Below are positions 9,861 through 17,467 of a DNA stretch of 41,306 bases, one piece after another. Origin of the DNA: Bacteroidota bacterium (lineage in GTDB: Bacteria > Bacteroidota > Bacteroidia > Flavobacteriales > Flavobacteriaceae); NCBI GenBank assembly GCA_023457535.1, contig JAEWLN010000040.1, positions 1 to 41,306 on the forward strand, given 5' to 3'. Under the pieces are notes generated by a model, which was not told the DNA's origin, ran no database searches, and saw nothing but the letters and a program-made list of their open reading frames with translations. Position numbers and translations under genes: made by a program. Position 1 is the stretch's first letter. Each line of letters opens with the position of its first letter.

Positions 9861-9946
9861 TTCTTCTTGTGGCGGTTAGCTCTCGCACGTTTTTTTCTTT
9901 TGTGCGTGGCTACCTTATGTCTTTTTCTTTTTTTACCACTTGGCAT
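9854..9946 (-). CDS. Very small basic protein, 30 residues (possibly ribosome-associated)
   Basis: ATG at 9946 and TAG at 9854-9856 enclose 30 codons. The product is almost entirely Lys, Arg and His with a few Ala, Thr, Gly, Ser and Asn: it begins M-P-S-G-K-K-R-K-R-H-K and ends R-H-K-K-K-K. It lies 31 nt after the hup stop codon on the same strand, with a terminator directly over its end, so the two are probably co-transcribed from the hup promoter. Such short Lys/Arg-rich proteins are often ribosomal or nucleic-acid binding. I recall near-identical short proteins in Flavobacteriaceae but not their established function. It is too short for most gene callers. The function is unproven; the clean ORF, position and terminator support it being a real gene. 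Confidence 0.72.
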   Translation of the reverse strand: MPSGKKRKRHKVATHKRKKRARANRHKKKK

Positions 9947-9977
9947 ACTAAAGGGTTTAGGTGATTAGTTAATAAGA

Positions 9978-10268
9978 TTATTTTGCTTCGTTATTCGTTT
10001 TGACGCCTTCTACAAATACTTTAGCAGGTTTGAAGGCGGGAATGTTGTGAGCAGGAATTTTAATAGTAGTGTTTTTCGAAATATTTCTACCTGTTTTCTC
10101 CGCTCTGGTTTTGATAATGAAGCTTCCGAAACCTCTTAAGTAAACATTGTCACCAGTTTCGAGTGAAGTTTTCACCTCGTCCATGAAAGATTCTACAGTT
10201 GCTTGCACATCGCCTTTTTCAAGACCCAACTTTTCGGAAATTTTCGCTACGATATCTGCTTTCGTCAT
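9978..10268 (-). CDS. hup: HU-family DNA-binding protein
   Basis: A nucleoid protein that binds and bends DNA as a dimer. The 96 residues match the normal size of HU/IHF proteins (about 90-100). Visible features are the N-terminal helices (M-T-K-A-D-I-V), the G-F-G-S-F turn near residues 46-50, and the beta-arm region with R-N-P-like (here G-R-N-I) and I-P-A motifs that contact DNA, followed by F-K-P-A-K. The start is ATG at 10268, with a -7 element about 37 nt upstream. Codon usage looks more AT-rich than its neighbours, as expected for a highly expressed gene. It is followed by the 30-residue basic gene. Whether it is HU or an IHF-like paralogue cannot be decided from sequence alone. Confidence 0.93.
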   Translation of the reverse strand: MTKADIVAKISEKLGLEKGDVQATVESFMDEVKTSLETGDNVYLRGFGSFIIKTRAEKTGRNISKNTTIKIPAHNIPAFKPAKVFVEGVKTNNEAK

Positions 10269-10304
10269 TTTGTTGCGTATTAATTAATGTAAAATTTGAG
10301 AGTG

Positions 10305-10312
10305 CAAATATA
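10305..10312 (-). promoter_or_regulatory. Promoter -7 element of hup
   Basis: On the minus strand the site reads TATATTTG, an exact TAnnTTTG match. A TTG at 10334-10336 (minus) lies 21 nt further upstream as a possible -33 element. Confidence 0.75.
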
Positions 10313-10369
10313 GAAATTAAAAATCGGATTATTCAAGCTAAAACATTAAATTTTAATCACATAAACATT

Positions 10370-10377
10370 TAATTTTG
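10370..10377 (+). promoter_or_regulatory. Promoter -7 element of mutY
   Basis: TAATTTTG matches TAnnTTTG and ends 17 nt before the mutY ATG. No good -33 element is visible. It is divergent from the hup promoter, about 58 bp away. Confidence 0.6.
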
Positions 10378-10394
10378 CAGGGCAAATTTTTAAC

Positions 10395-11420
10395 ATGAAT
10401 TTCACTAATGTGCTTATCGCGTGGTATTTACAGCACAAACGCGAATTGCCCTGGCGGGATACATTGGATCCCTACCCGATCTGGCTCTCAGAAATCATCC
10501 TCCAGCAAACGCGTGTCGCGCAGGGAATGCCTTACTTTTTTTCATTTCTCGAAGCCTTTCCAACGGTGTCCGACCTGGCCGATGCGCCTGAGGAAAAAGT
10601 GCTCAAATTGTGGCAGGGACTCGGTTATTATTCACGCGCGCGCAACCTGCACCAGACTGCGCAATATATCACCTATGAATTGGGCGGAAAATTTCCCGGT
10701 AATTACGCCGGCCTGTTAAAGCTCAAAGGCGTGGGCGAGTATACGGCGGCGGCCATCGCGTCGTTTGCCTACGCAGAGGCGGTGCCGGTAGTGGACGGCA
10801 ATGTGTTTCGCGTACTGTCGCGGTTTTTTGGAATCGCGACCGATATTTCGGGCGCCCCTGCCAGAAAGGAATTTGCCACCTTGGCGCGCACGCTCATGCC
10901 CGATGACGACCCTGCGACGTTCAACCAGGCGCTCATGGAATTTGGCGCGTTGCAATGTGTTCCCAAAAACCCCGATTGTGCGATTTGTCCGCTCAACGAC
11001 GGTTGTGTGGCCCTGCGCGATGGCAAAGTCGATAAACTTCCCGTCAAGTCAAAGAAAGCAAAAGTGCGCACGCGGTTTTTGAATTACCTGGTCGTGCGCG
11101 ATTCTGCCGGACGTTCGGTGGTGCAAAAACGCACCGGGAAAGGCATCTGGCGCAATCTGTACGAATTTCCGCTTGTCGAGACCGATGCGGCCGCCACGGA
11201 CCAATGGATCGCAGACCGCGCCGCCCGATTGTTTCGCGAGATCGCCTATGTAACCCGGAGGCAGACGGTCAACCACAAACTCACGCACCAAAATCTGCAC
11301 ATTACCTTTTGGCATGTAGAGGTAAATGGCCTCGTGGATGGTGCGGTGAGTGGCCAGGCATTGCGCGATTATCCTTTTCCGGTTGCCTTGTACAATTTTA
11401 TCGCAAACCATTGGCAGTGA
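10395..11420 (+). CDS. mutY: A/G-specific adenine DNA glycosylase MutY
   Basis: Removes adenine mispaired with 8-oxoguanine in base-excision repair. The 341 residues include the catalytic Glu33 in the W-L-S-E-I motif with L-Q-Q-T, the helix-hairpin-helix L-K-G-V-G-E-Y-T, the catalytic Asp134 in V-V-D-G-N-V, and the [4Fe-4S] ligands Cys188, Cys195, Cys198 and Cys204 (spacing 6-2-5, the family pattern). A C-terminal NUDIX-like domain (about 225-341) recognises 8-oxoG. Length and motifs are normal. ssb follows with its own promoter. The mutY-ssb-gldE-gldD order is, from memory, conserved in Flavobacterium. Confidence 0.96.
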   Translation: MNFTNVLIAWYLQHKRELPWRDTLDPYPIWLSEIILQQTRVAQGMPYFFSFLEAFPTVSDLADAPEEKVLKLWQGLGYYSRARNLHQTAQYITYELGGKFPGNYAGLLKLKGVGEYTAAAIASFAYAEAVPVVDGNVFRVLSRFFGIATDISGAPARKEFATLARTLMPDDDPATFNQALMEFGALQCVPKNPDCAICPLNDGCVALRDGKVDKLPVKSKKAKVRTRFLNYLVVRDSAGRSVVQKRTGKGIWRNLYEFPLVETDAAATDQWIADRAARLFREIAYVTRRQTVNHKLTHQNLHITFWHVEVNGLVDGAVSGQALRDYPFPVALYNFIANHWQ

Positions 11421-11442
11421 TTTTTAAAAATTAGTATATTTG
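11411..11442 (+). promoter_or_regulatory. Promoter of ssb (-33 and -7)
   Basis: TTGG at 11411-11414 and TATATTTG at 11435-11442 have 21 nt between TTG and the -7 box. The -7 box covers an in-frame TTG (11440), which rules that codon out as the start and favours the ATG at 11464, leaving a short A-rich leader. The promoter overlaps the 3' end of mutY. Confidence 0.8.
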
Positions 11443-11463
11443 AAGCAATACAATCCATACAAC

Positions 11464-11886
11464 ATGAGCGGAACGTTAAACAAAGTATTGCTGATCGGGC
11501 ATTTGGGAGATGAAGTAAAAATGCATTATTTCGACGGCGGCAACTGCATCGGTCGTTTTCCGCTGGCCACCAATGAAACCTACATTAATAAAACGACCAA
11601 CGAAAAGATCACCTCCACCGAGTGGCACAACCTGGTCGTCAGGAACAAAGCCGCGGAGATCTGCGAAAAATATTTGTCCAAAGGCGACAAGATTTACGTC
11701 GAAGGCCGTATTAAATCGCGCCAATGGCAGGCAGAGGACGGCTCTACCAAATACACCACTGAGATCCAGGTAACGGAATTTACGTTCCTGTCGGTCAAAA
11801 AAGAACTCGACCACCACAAAGGCGAGAACAAAACGCCTAATTTTGAAGCGCAGAACCCGGCAGCCGAAAACGACCTGCCATTCTGA
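11464..11886 (+). CDS. ssb: Single-stranded DNA-binding protein
   Basis: Coats single-stranded DNA in replication, repair and recombination, normally as a tetramer. From ATG 11464 there are 140 residues: an OB fold (about residues 3-110; N-K-V-L-L-I-G-H-L-G near the start, E-W-H-N-L-V-V in the middle, G-R-I-K-S-R-Q-W near 80) and a polar linker ending in D-L-P-F. The acidic/aromatic C-terminal tip ending in P-F is the contact site for partner proteins. The upstream TTG at 11440 is rejected because it lies in the promoter. gldE begins 23 nt after the stop codon. Confidence 0.96.
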   Translation: MSGTLNKVLLIGHLGDEVKMHYFDGGNCIGRFPLATNETYINKTTNEKITSTEWHNLVVRNKAAEICEKYLSKGDKIYVEGRIKSRQWQAEDGSTKYTTEIQVTEFTFLSVKKELDHHKGENKTPNFEAQNPAAENDLPF

Positions 11887-11909
11887 TTGTGTAATTAATT
11901 CCTATTTGT

Positions 11910-13199
11910 TTGGACCCTGAGCCCAGTTTACCGCTTTCGCCGGACACCGATCTGATCCTTGGCTTTGCCGCCATCCTTATTTTGCTGGCTTGTTCGGCGC
12001 TTGTGTCTGCCGCTGAAATAGCGTTCTTTTCGCTTTCGCCCGACGACTTGACGCGTTGCGCACAAAAAGACCCCAAAAAATCGGCCGTCATTACCGCATT
12101 GCTCGAACGCCCCAAAAAGTTGCTTGCTACAATGGTCGTGACCAATAATTTTACGAACATCGGCGTGGTGATCCTGTATTCGGTGATCGGAAGTACGCTG
12201 TTTGACGCCATTTCATCGCCCGTATTTAAGTTTATTACCGATGTGGCCGTCGTTACATTTGTGATCCTGCTCTTTGGCGAAGTATTGCCCAAGATCTACG
12301 CGAGCCGCAATAACGTAAAATTTGCGTGTTTTGTGGCCGTCCCGCTATCGGTGCTCGACAAATTGCTGACCCCGGTGAGCATCCCGCTGCGCCAGCTGAT
12401 CAATTTTTTGCACAAAAAACTCGGACGGCAAAAATCGAGTTTTTCGGTCGACCAGCTTTCGCAGGCGCTCGAACTGACCTCGTCCGAAGGCACATCGCAA
12501 AACGAGCAAAAAATCCTCGAAGGCATTGTTTCTTTTGGCAATACCGACACCAAGCAGGTCATGAGCCCACGCATCGATATTTTCGCACTCGATATTGACC
12601 AAACGTTCGCTTCAGTGCTGCCCAAAATCACTGAAAAGGGTTTTTCGCGCATTCCGGTGTACCGCGACAACATCGACCAGATCGAAGGCGTATTGTTTGT
12701 CAAGGACCTCATTCCGCACATCCACAAAAAGGAATTCGACTGGCAAAGCTTGTTGCGCGCCCCGTTCTTTGTCCCTGAGAACAAAAAGCTCGACAACCTG
12801 CTCAAGGATTTCCAGTCGATGAAAAACCATCTCGCGATCGTCGTGGATGAATACGGCGGAACATCCGGACTGGTTTCGCTTGAAGATGTAATTGAGGAAA
12901 TCGTTGGCGATATCAGCGACGAATTCGACGACGAAAACATCAATTATTCCCAAATCGACGACAAGACCTTTTTGTTCGAAGGCAAGATCAACCTCAAGGA
13001 TTTTTGCCGCATCACCGATGCCGACGAGGTTTTGTTCGATGACAGCAAAGGCGAAGCTGAGACGCTTGCGGGATTTATTCTCGAAATTCTTGGCAATTTT
13101 CCCAAAAAGGGACAGAAAATAAATTTTGACCGTTACCGTTTTACCATCGAGGCGGTCGATAAAAAACGCGTCAAGCAAATCAAGGTTGCCATAGAATGA
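11910..13199 (+). CDS. gldE: Gliding motility-associated protein GldE (CNNM/CBS/CorC family)
   Basis: A 429-residue membrane protein with an N-terminal CNNM (DUF21) domain of several membrane helices (about 15-165), a pair of CBS domains (about 205-325; M-S-P-R-I-D near the start, V-D-E-Y-G-G-T-S-G-L near 315) and a CorC/HlyC C-terminal domain (about 340-429). The start is a TTG at 11910 giving M-D-P-E-P-S, 23 nt after ssb. It overlaps gldD by 4 nt (ATGA). Known from Flavobacterium johnsoniae: gldE is co-transcribed with gldD and extra GldE can partly compensate for GldB defects. CNNM relatives are linked to divalent-cation transport, so its biochemical role here remains open. Confidence 0.92.
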   Translation: MDPEPSLPLSPDTDLILGFAAILILLACSALVSAAEIAFFSLSPDDLTRCAQKDPKKSAVITALLERPKKLLATMVVTNNFTNIGVVILYSVIGSTLFDAISSPVFKFITDVAVVTFVILLFGEVLPKIYASRNNVKFACFVAVPLSVLDKLLTPVSIPLRQLINFLHKKLGRQKSSFSVDQLSQALELTSSEGTSQNEQKILEGIVSFGNTDTKQVMSPRIDIFALDIDQTFASVLPKITEKGFSRIPVYRDNIDQIEGVLFVKDLIPHIHKKEFDWQSLLRAPFFVPENKKLDNLLKDFQSMKNHLAIVVDEYGGTSGLVSLEDVIEEIVGDISDEFDDENINYSQIDDKTFLFEGKINLKDFCRITDADEVLFDDSKGEAETLAGFILEILGNFPKKGQKINFDRYRFTIEAVDKKRVKQIKVAIE

Positions 13200-13762
13200 T
13201 AAAAAAAACGATTACTTTTTCTTTCCTCGCGCTGGGGTTGTTTTGTGTTTTCGGATGCAAAAAAGAAGTGCTGCCCAAACCGTCGGCGCAGTTGCGGCTC
13301 GATTATCCGGTAGCGCAGTACGCCCGGTTTGAGAATCAATGCCCGTTCACCTTTGTGATGAATGCCGATGCGGTGATCCAGCAAAAATCGGGTTGCGATT
13401 TCGAGATCAATTACCCCAAGATGAAGGCCACGGTCTACATCACTTACAAACCCGTCAAAAACGACCTGAACGCATTGTTGCGCGACGCCCAGAAGCTTAC
13501 CTATGAGCACGTGATCAAAGCCGACGACATTACCGAGCAGCCGTTCATCAACCGCGATGAAAAAGTGTACGGCATGTTCTACCAGGTCAATGGCAATGCG
13601 GCCACCAACGCGCAGTTTTACGTGACCGACAGCACGCGTCATTTCATCGATTGCTCAGTGTATTTCTACGCCAAGCCTAATTTTGACTCGATCATGCCCG
13701 CGGCGAGCTATATCAAAAATGACATGCAGGCGCTTATGGAGAGCTTGAAGTGGAAACAGTAA
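13196..13762 (+). CDS. gldD: Gliding motility lipoprotein GldD
   Basis: A 188-residue lipoprotein: signal peptide with lipobox V-F-G-C (Cys21), then one globular domain with R-L-D-Y-P at about 33-37. It has no recognised enzymatic motif. GldD is one of the Gld proteins required for gliding in Flavobacterium. The ATG overlaps the gldE stop codon (ATGA), so the two are translationally coupled. A strong terminator follows at 13801-13835. Confidence 0.92.
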   Translation: MIKKTITFSFLALGLFCVFGCKKEVLPKPSAQLRLDYPVAQYARFENQCPFTFVMNADAVIQQKSGCDFEINYPKMKATVYITYKPVKNDLNALLRDAQKLTYEHVIKADDITEQPFINRDEKVYGMFYQVNGNAATNAQFYVTDSTRHFIDCSVYFYAKPNFDSIMPAASYIKNDMQALMESLKWKQ

Positions 13763-13800
13763 TGAACACCCAACGTGGTGAAGGCCCTGAAATCAAATGG

Positions 13801-13835
13801 AAAAGCCGAAAACAAATATTGTCTTCGGCTTTTCT
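13801..13835 (+). terminator. Terminator after gldD
   Basis: A 10-bp perfect stem, AAAAGCCGAA (13801-13810) with TTCGGCTTTT (13824-13833), has a T-rich tail. The A run before it could also let it act on the opposite strand for the convergent gene at 13865. Confidence 0.9.
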
Positions 13836-13864
13836 ATTTTTATTGATGCGTTGCTGGCCCGACC

Positions 13865-14410
13865 TTATGCTTTTTGTTCGTCGGCGCAGTGTTTTTTCTT
13901 GGCGGCGCAGCATCCCGGTTTCCCGTCTTTTGCATCCGATGCGCATGATTTGGCGCTTTTTTCATCCGCGCCCGGACCGGTTTTTCCGGCTTTCTTTTTG
14001 GCTTTTTCTTTTTCCTGGTCCTGGTAAACCATCGCTTTATTGCCCGATGATTTTACGTCGTGAACCTTATACGTTTTGCCATCGGCCGCAGATTCGACCG
14101 TCTTTACAAGCGTTTCAGGCGTTTGCTTGTTGGCGTCGAATTCTACTGTAGCAGTTTTGGAGTCAAAGTCGACGGTCGCCTTTTGCACGCCGTCCATTTT
14201 AGACAATTTGCTTTCGATCGTTTTCGCGCAGCCCATCGAACAGGTCATGCCGTCGATGTTAAAGCTCGCGGTTTCCATTTTGGCGGGTAAGTTGGCCGTA
14301 TTGGAAGCTACTTCAGTGCCGGCTTGGGCAGCTGCAGCGTCCGTTTGTTTGCAACCGGTAAGCGCAAGTCCGATGAAGGCCAGCAGTGCCAGGGTGTGTA
14401 AGCGTTTCAT
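13865..14410 (-). CDS. Lipoprotein with heavy-metal-associated (HMA) domain
   Basis: A 181-residue protein with a signal peptide and lipobox L-T-G-C (Cys20), a linker, an HMA ferredoxin-like domain (about 46-113), and a low-complexity tail (about 125-181) rich in Lys, Ala, Gly and Asp with four Cys and a His. The metal loop reads G-M-T-C-S-M-G-C, so the two Cys (57 and 61) are separated by three residues instead of the usual two. HMA domains bind Cu(I), Zn and related soft metals. The tail may add metal sites. It is probably an envelope metal chaperone or sink, but the metal is unknown. It stands alone, divergent from the EamA gene, with a -7 element at 14451-14458. Confidence 0.85.
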   Translation of the reverse strand: MKRLHTLALLAFIGLALTGCKQTDAAAAQAGTEVASNTANLPAKMETASFNIDGMTCSMGCAKTIESKLSKMDGVQKATVDFDSKTATVEFDANKQTPETLVKTVESAADGKTYKVHDVKSSGNKAMVYQDQEKEKAKKKAGKTGPGADEKSAKSCASDAKDGKPGCCAAKKKHCADEQKA

Positions 14411-14450
14411 AAAATGAGTTTTAGTTTTGATGAATTGTGAGGTCCTGCGA

Positions 14451-14458
14451 CAAAAATA
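14451..14458 (-). promoter_or_regulatory. Promoter -7 element of the HMA lipoprotein gene
   Basis: The minus strand reads TATTTTTG, matching TAnnTTTG, about 40 nt before the ATG at 14410. No clear -33 element was seen. Confidence 0.6.
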
Positions 14459-14519
14459 GAAAAATAATTATCCGCCGATTCATAAAATTATTACAATTTT
14501 GAACTCTTAAACCAATGCT

Positions 14520-15386
14520 ATGCCCGTTTCGCAACTCAAATGGATACTGCTTTTGTCGATGGCCCTGATTTGGGGCAGTTCGTTCATCCTGATCAAAAAA
14601 GGCCTCATCGGGCTCGATCCGTTTCAGCTTGGATCGTTGCGAATGGTGTTTGCCGCGCTGTTCATGCTCGTGATCGGATTCAGGACATTGGCCGGGATTC
14701 CTGCTCACAAATGGAAATATCTTGGATTGACCGCCTTGCTCGGGATTTTTGCCCCCGCTTATTTATTTGCGATTGCAGAAACGCGTATCGGCAGCGCCAT
14801 TGCCGGGGTGCTCAATGCGCTCACGCCGCTCAATGCGCTTATTTTGGGTGGGCTTTTCTTTGGGATGCAGTTCCTGCGCGTACAGGTGATGGGTGTTGCG
14901 GCAGGATTTCTTGGGAGCCTGGTCCTTGTGTTTACGGGAGCTGAAATGCAAACCACGACCCATTTGGGGTATGCGGCGCTGATTTTCATTGCAACGGTGT
15001 GCTACGGTTTGAATGTCAACATCATCAAAAAGCATTTGTCAGACCTTGATTCGCTGACGATCGCAACGGGCAATTCAGCAATTTTGCTTTTGCCAACACT
15101 GGTTTTACTGGTTTTTTCGGGTTATTTCGATGTAATGGCACGTAAAGATGTGCAATATTCCACGCTGTTCGTTTTGCTGCTCGGCGTACTGGGCACAGGC
15201 GTGGCCAATTTACTGTTCTTCAGGCTGATCGCCATTTCGACCACCGTATTTGCCACATCGGTGGCTTACCTGATCCCGATCGTAGCATTTTTCTGGGGTT
15301 TGCTCGATCACGAGGCGCTTTCTGTGCTGCAACTCGCCGGGGCGTTTGTCGTGCTTGTTGGCGTTTGGCTGTCCGGTAAAAAATAA
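14520..15386 (+). CDS. EamA/DMT-superfamily permease
   Basis: A 288-residue, strongly hydrophobic protein with two EamA repeats, each of about five membrane helices (about 8-140 and 150-286). The opening W-I-L-L-L-S-M-A-L-I-W-G-S-S-F and the R-x-G-S-A-x-A-G-V-L-N-A-L-T-P-L motif are typical of EamA transporters. Members export or import metabolites such as amino acids, and the substrate cannot be inferred here. It lies between the divergent HMA gene and the convergent M16 genes, with no operon partner. The start is ATG at 14520. A weak terminator follows. Confidence 0.88.
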   Translation: MPVSQLKWILLLSMALIWGSSFILIKKGLIGLDPFQLGSLRMVFAALFMLVIGFRTLAGIPAHKWKYLGLTALLGIFAPAYLFAIAETRIGSAIAGVLNALTPLNALILGGLFFGMQFLRVQVMGVAAGFLGSLVLVFTGAEMQTTTHLGYAALIFIATVCYGLNVNIIKKHLSDLDSLTIATGNSAILLLPTLVLLVFSGYFDVMARKDVQYSTLFVLLLGVLGTGVANLLFFRLIAISTTVFATSVAYLIPIVAFFWGLLDHEALSVLQLAGAFVVLVGVWLSGKK

Positions 15387-15415
15387 GGCTACCCGAAGGC
15401 AGCCCTTGTTGTTTT
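15387..15415 (+). terminator. Probable terminator after the EamA gene
   Basis: GGCTACC/GGCAGCC with a CGAA loop (15387-15404, one A-C mismatch) is followed by a T-rich stretch. Confidence 0.55.
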
Positions 15416-15427
15416 AAAATCCCGGTT

Positions 15428-17467
15428 TTATTGAAAATCTGTGTCCGAAACACCTTCGTTGAACTTCACATCGGTGGTGATGAGCTCGATTTCCATCCCA
15501 AGGTTCAGCGTGGTGTGGTGTGGGATCTTGACGCCGTTGACCTCCCGGTAATCACTGAGCAGTATGGTTTGCGTGGTTTTTTGTCCGCCTTGTTCGACTT
15601 CCTTGGTTTCGGCGATTTTAAGCGCCGTTTTGGTGTCGAAAAAATATTTGGCCGTGCCATCTTTGACCACATAGGCGTCGTTGCCGTTGATCGGTTCGAT
15701 GCCTTCCAGCACGATGCCTGGTTTTTTGGCCAAGGCAATTTCTTCAAACGGTATGGCCTGTTGTTTCATTTCTGTCAGCTGCTCGCCGGTGACGTCTTTG
15801 CGCTGGCCTTGCACGACAGCGTACGCGCCTTTGTCGTTGACGACTTGTTTGATCATCGACATTCCCATGGCTTTAATCTCGCGCAGCAATTTGCCTTTGG
15901 CCGTTTTGGACGTCAGCTCCACGGGCATGCCTTGAATGGTTCCGGACGATAAGGTCATGACTGATCTGATCCCCGACAGCTTTTTTTCGCCGCCGATGGC
16001 CTTGAGGTAATTTCCGATGACCGATTGCGCGGTAACGCCTGCCGGAATGGGTTGTTTTGCTGCGATCTTTTGAACCGGGTTCCCAAAGCGGTCAAAGTAA
16101 AAGATAGGGATCTTGAGTTTTTCGAGCGCAGGCAACACATCCGATCCTTTGCCGGTAACGATCACGCGCATGTTGTCTACCAGGAAGTACTGTTGGGCCA
16201 CGCGCAGGACGTCATCGGCGGTGACGGCATTGATGTTTTTGATGTAATTTTCATAGAAATCCGCGGGCAGATGCTGCGTTTCGATATTGAGTGCATAGCG
16301 CGCGATGGTTTGCGGCTTCTCGATTTGCATCACAAAGCGCCCGATGTAACCGGCCTTGATCGTTTTGAGGTTTTCCTCCGATACTTTTTCAGTGCGGATG
16401 CGCTTGATTTCCTTGATGAATTCGACCACGGCGCTGTCCGTTACCGCATTGCGCACAGACGATGTGGCCACGAATTTCTCGACGTGTTTGCCAAATCCCA
16501 TGCTTGAGCGCGCGCCATACGTCCAGCCGTGTGCCTCGCGCAGATTCATGTTGAGGTAGCCGTTGAAATCGCCTCCGAGGATTTGGTTGGCGACAATGGC
16601 CGGAAAGAAATCCGGATGGTCCATTTTGAGGTTAACCGTGTTTACAAGGGCAATTTCCGACTGGACCGCATTGGGCATATCGACAAAATTGATTTGCAGA
16701 TATTGTACGTTCTTTGGATCGTTGTACGAGAAATGCGGTGCCGCGGCATGCGTCCATCCGCCAAAAAGGTCTTCGATCCGGGGTTTTACCGCCGCCATCT
16801 GAACATCGCCGATGACCACCAGATAAGCATTGTTGGGCACAAAATATTCCTGGTAATTCATTTTAACGTCGTCCAGCGTGACGTTGCCGATCGTTTGCTC
16901 GCTCAGGTATTCGCCAAACGGATGGGTTTTGCCGTATGCCAAAACGTCTTCCACGCGCCGCGCCGTAGCCGGAACGCTTTTGTCGTCGCTTTTGAGCCCT
17001 TCGAGCAATTTGGTTTTTTCCTTGTCGAACTCTTCCTGCGTAAAGTTAGGATGGAGTGCGGCATCGGCAAGCATTTCGAGAACGCGCGCGCTGTATTTGG
17101 ACAAACCGCTGGCCGTTGCGCCCGATGATGAAAAGTCCATTTCCGCGCCCAGAAAATCCACTTCTTCGTTAAAAGTGTTTTTTGGGATGTTGCCCGATCC
17201 GTTGCCGAGCAAACGCCCCATCAGTGTCGAAACGCCTTTTTTGCTGCCTTCTGCATACGGGGCGTTATCAATGAACAGGTTGAACGACACGCGCGGCAGC
17301 TTGTGGTTTTCCACCACGAGCACTTTAAGTCCGTTGGGAAGTGTAAAGGTTTGCGGTTTGTTGATCCTGACGGCCGGTGCGGCTGCCGGTTTGGGTTGAG
17401 GTCTTTTTTGTGCTTGCATAATAAGTGTGAAAGACAAGCTTAATAGGAGGATGATCGATTTTTTCAT
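15428..17467 (-). CDS. M16 peptidase-like protein without zinc site, with extra C-terminal domain
   Basis: A 679-residue secreted protein with a signal peptide ending near residue 20 (M-Q-A-Q). Residues about 38-470 form two M16 (insulinase/processing-peptidase) domains. Where an active member has HxxEH, this one reads L-M-G-R-L-L-G-N-G (about 82-90), so the zinc ligands are missing. Residues about 490-679 form an extra beta-rich domain resembling LolA-like outer-membrane lipoprotein-sorting domains (recognised loosely, not proven). It overlaps the active M16 gene by 4 nt (ATGA). By analogy with two-subunit M16B peptidases and mitochondrial processing peptidase, it is probably the non-catalytic partner subunit, acting in the periplasm. 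Confidence 0.88.
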   Translation of the reverse strand: MKKSIILLLSLSFTLIMQAQKRPQPKPAAAPAVRINKPQTFTLPNGLKVLVVENHKLPRVSFNLFIDNAPYAEGSKKGVSTLMGRLLGNGSGNIPKNTFNEEVDFLGAEMDFSSSGATASGLSKYSARVLEMLADAALHPNFTQEEFDKEKTKLLEGLKSDDKSVPATARRVEDVLAYGKTHPFGEYLSEQTIGNVTLDDVKMNYQEYFVPNNAYLVVIGDVQMAAVKPRIEDLFGGWTHAAAPHFSYNDPKNVQYLQINFVDMPNAVQSEIALVNTVNLKMDHPDFFPAIVANQILGGDFNGYLNMNLREAHGWTYGARSSMGFGKHVEKFVATSSVRNAVTDSAVVEFIKEIKRIRTEKVSEENLKTIKAGYIGRFVMQIEKPQTIARYALNIETQHLPADFYENYIKNINAVTADDVLRVAQQYFLVDNMRVIVTGKGSDVLPALEKLKIPIFYFDRFGNPVQKIAAKQPIPAGVTAQSVIGNYLKAIGGEKKLSGIRSVMTLSSGTIQGMPVELTSKTAKGKLLREIKAMGMSMIKQVVNDKGAYAVVQGQRKDVTGEQLTEMKQQAIPFEEIALAKKPGIVLEGIEPINGNDAYVVKDGTAKYFFDTKTALKIAETKEVEQGGQKTTQTILLSDYREVNGVKIPHHTTLNLGMEIELITTDVKFNEGVSDTDFQ

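Noticed and set aside
11440..11463. Upstream TTG start for ssb
   Set aside because: The TTG is part of the -7 promoter box, and the extra eight residues precede the conserved SSB N-terminus.
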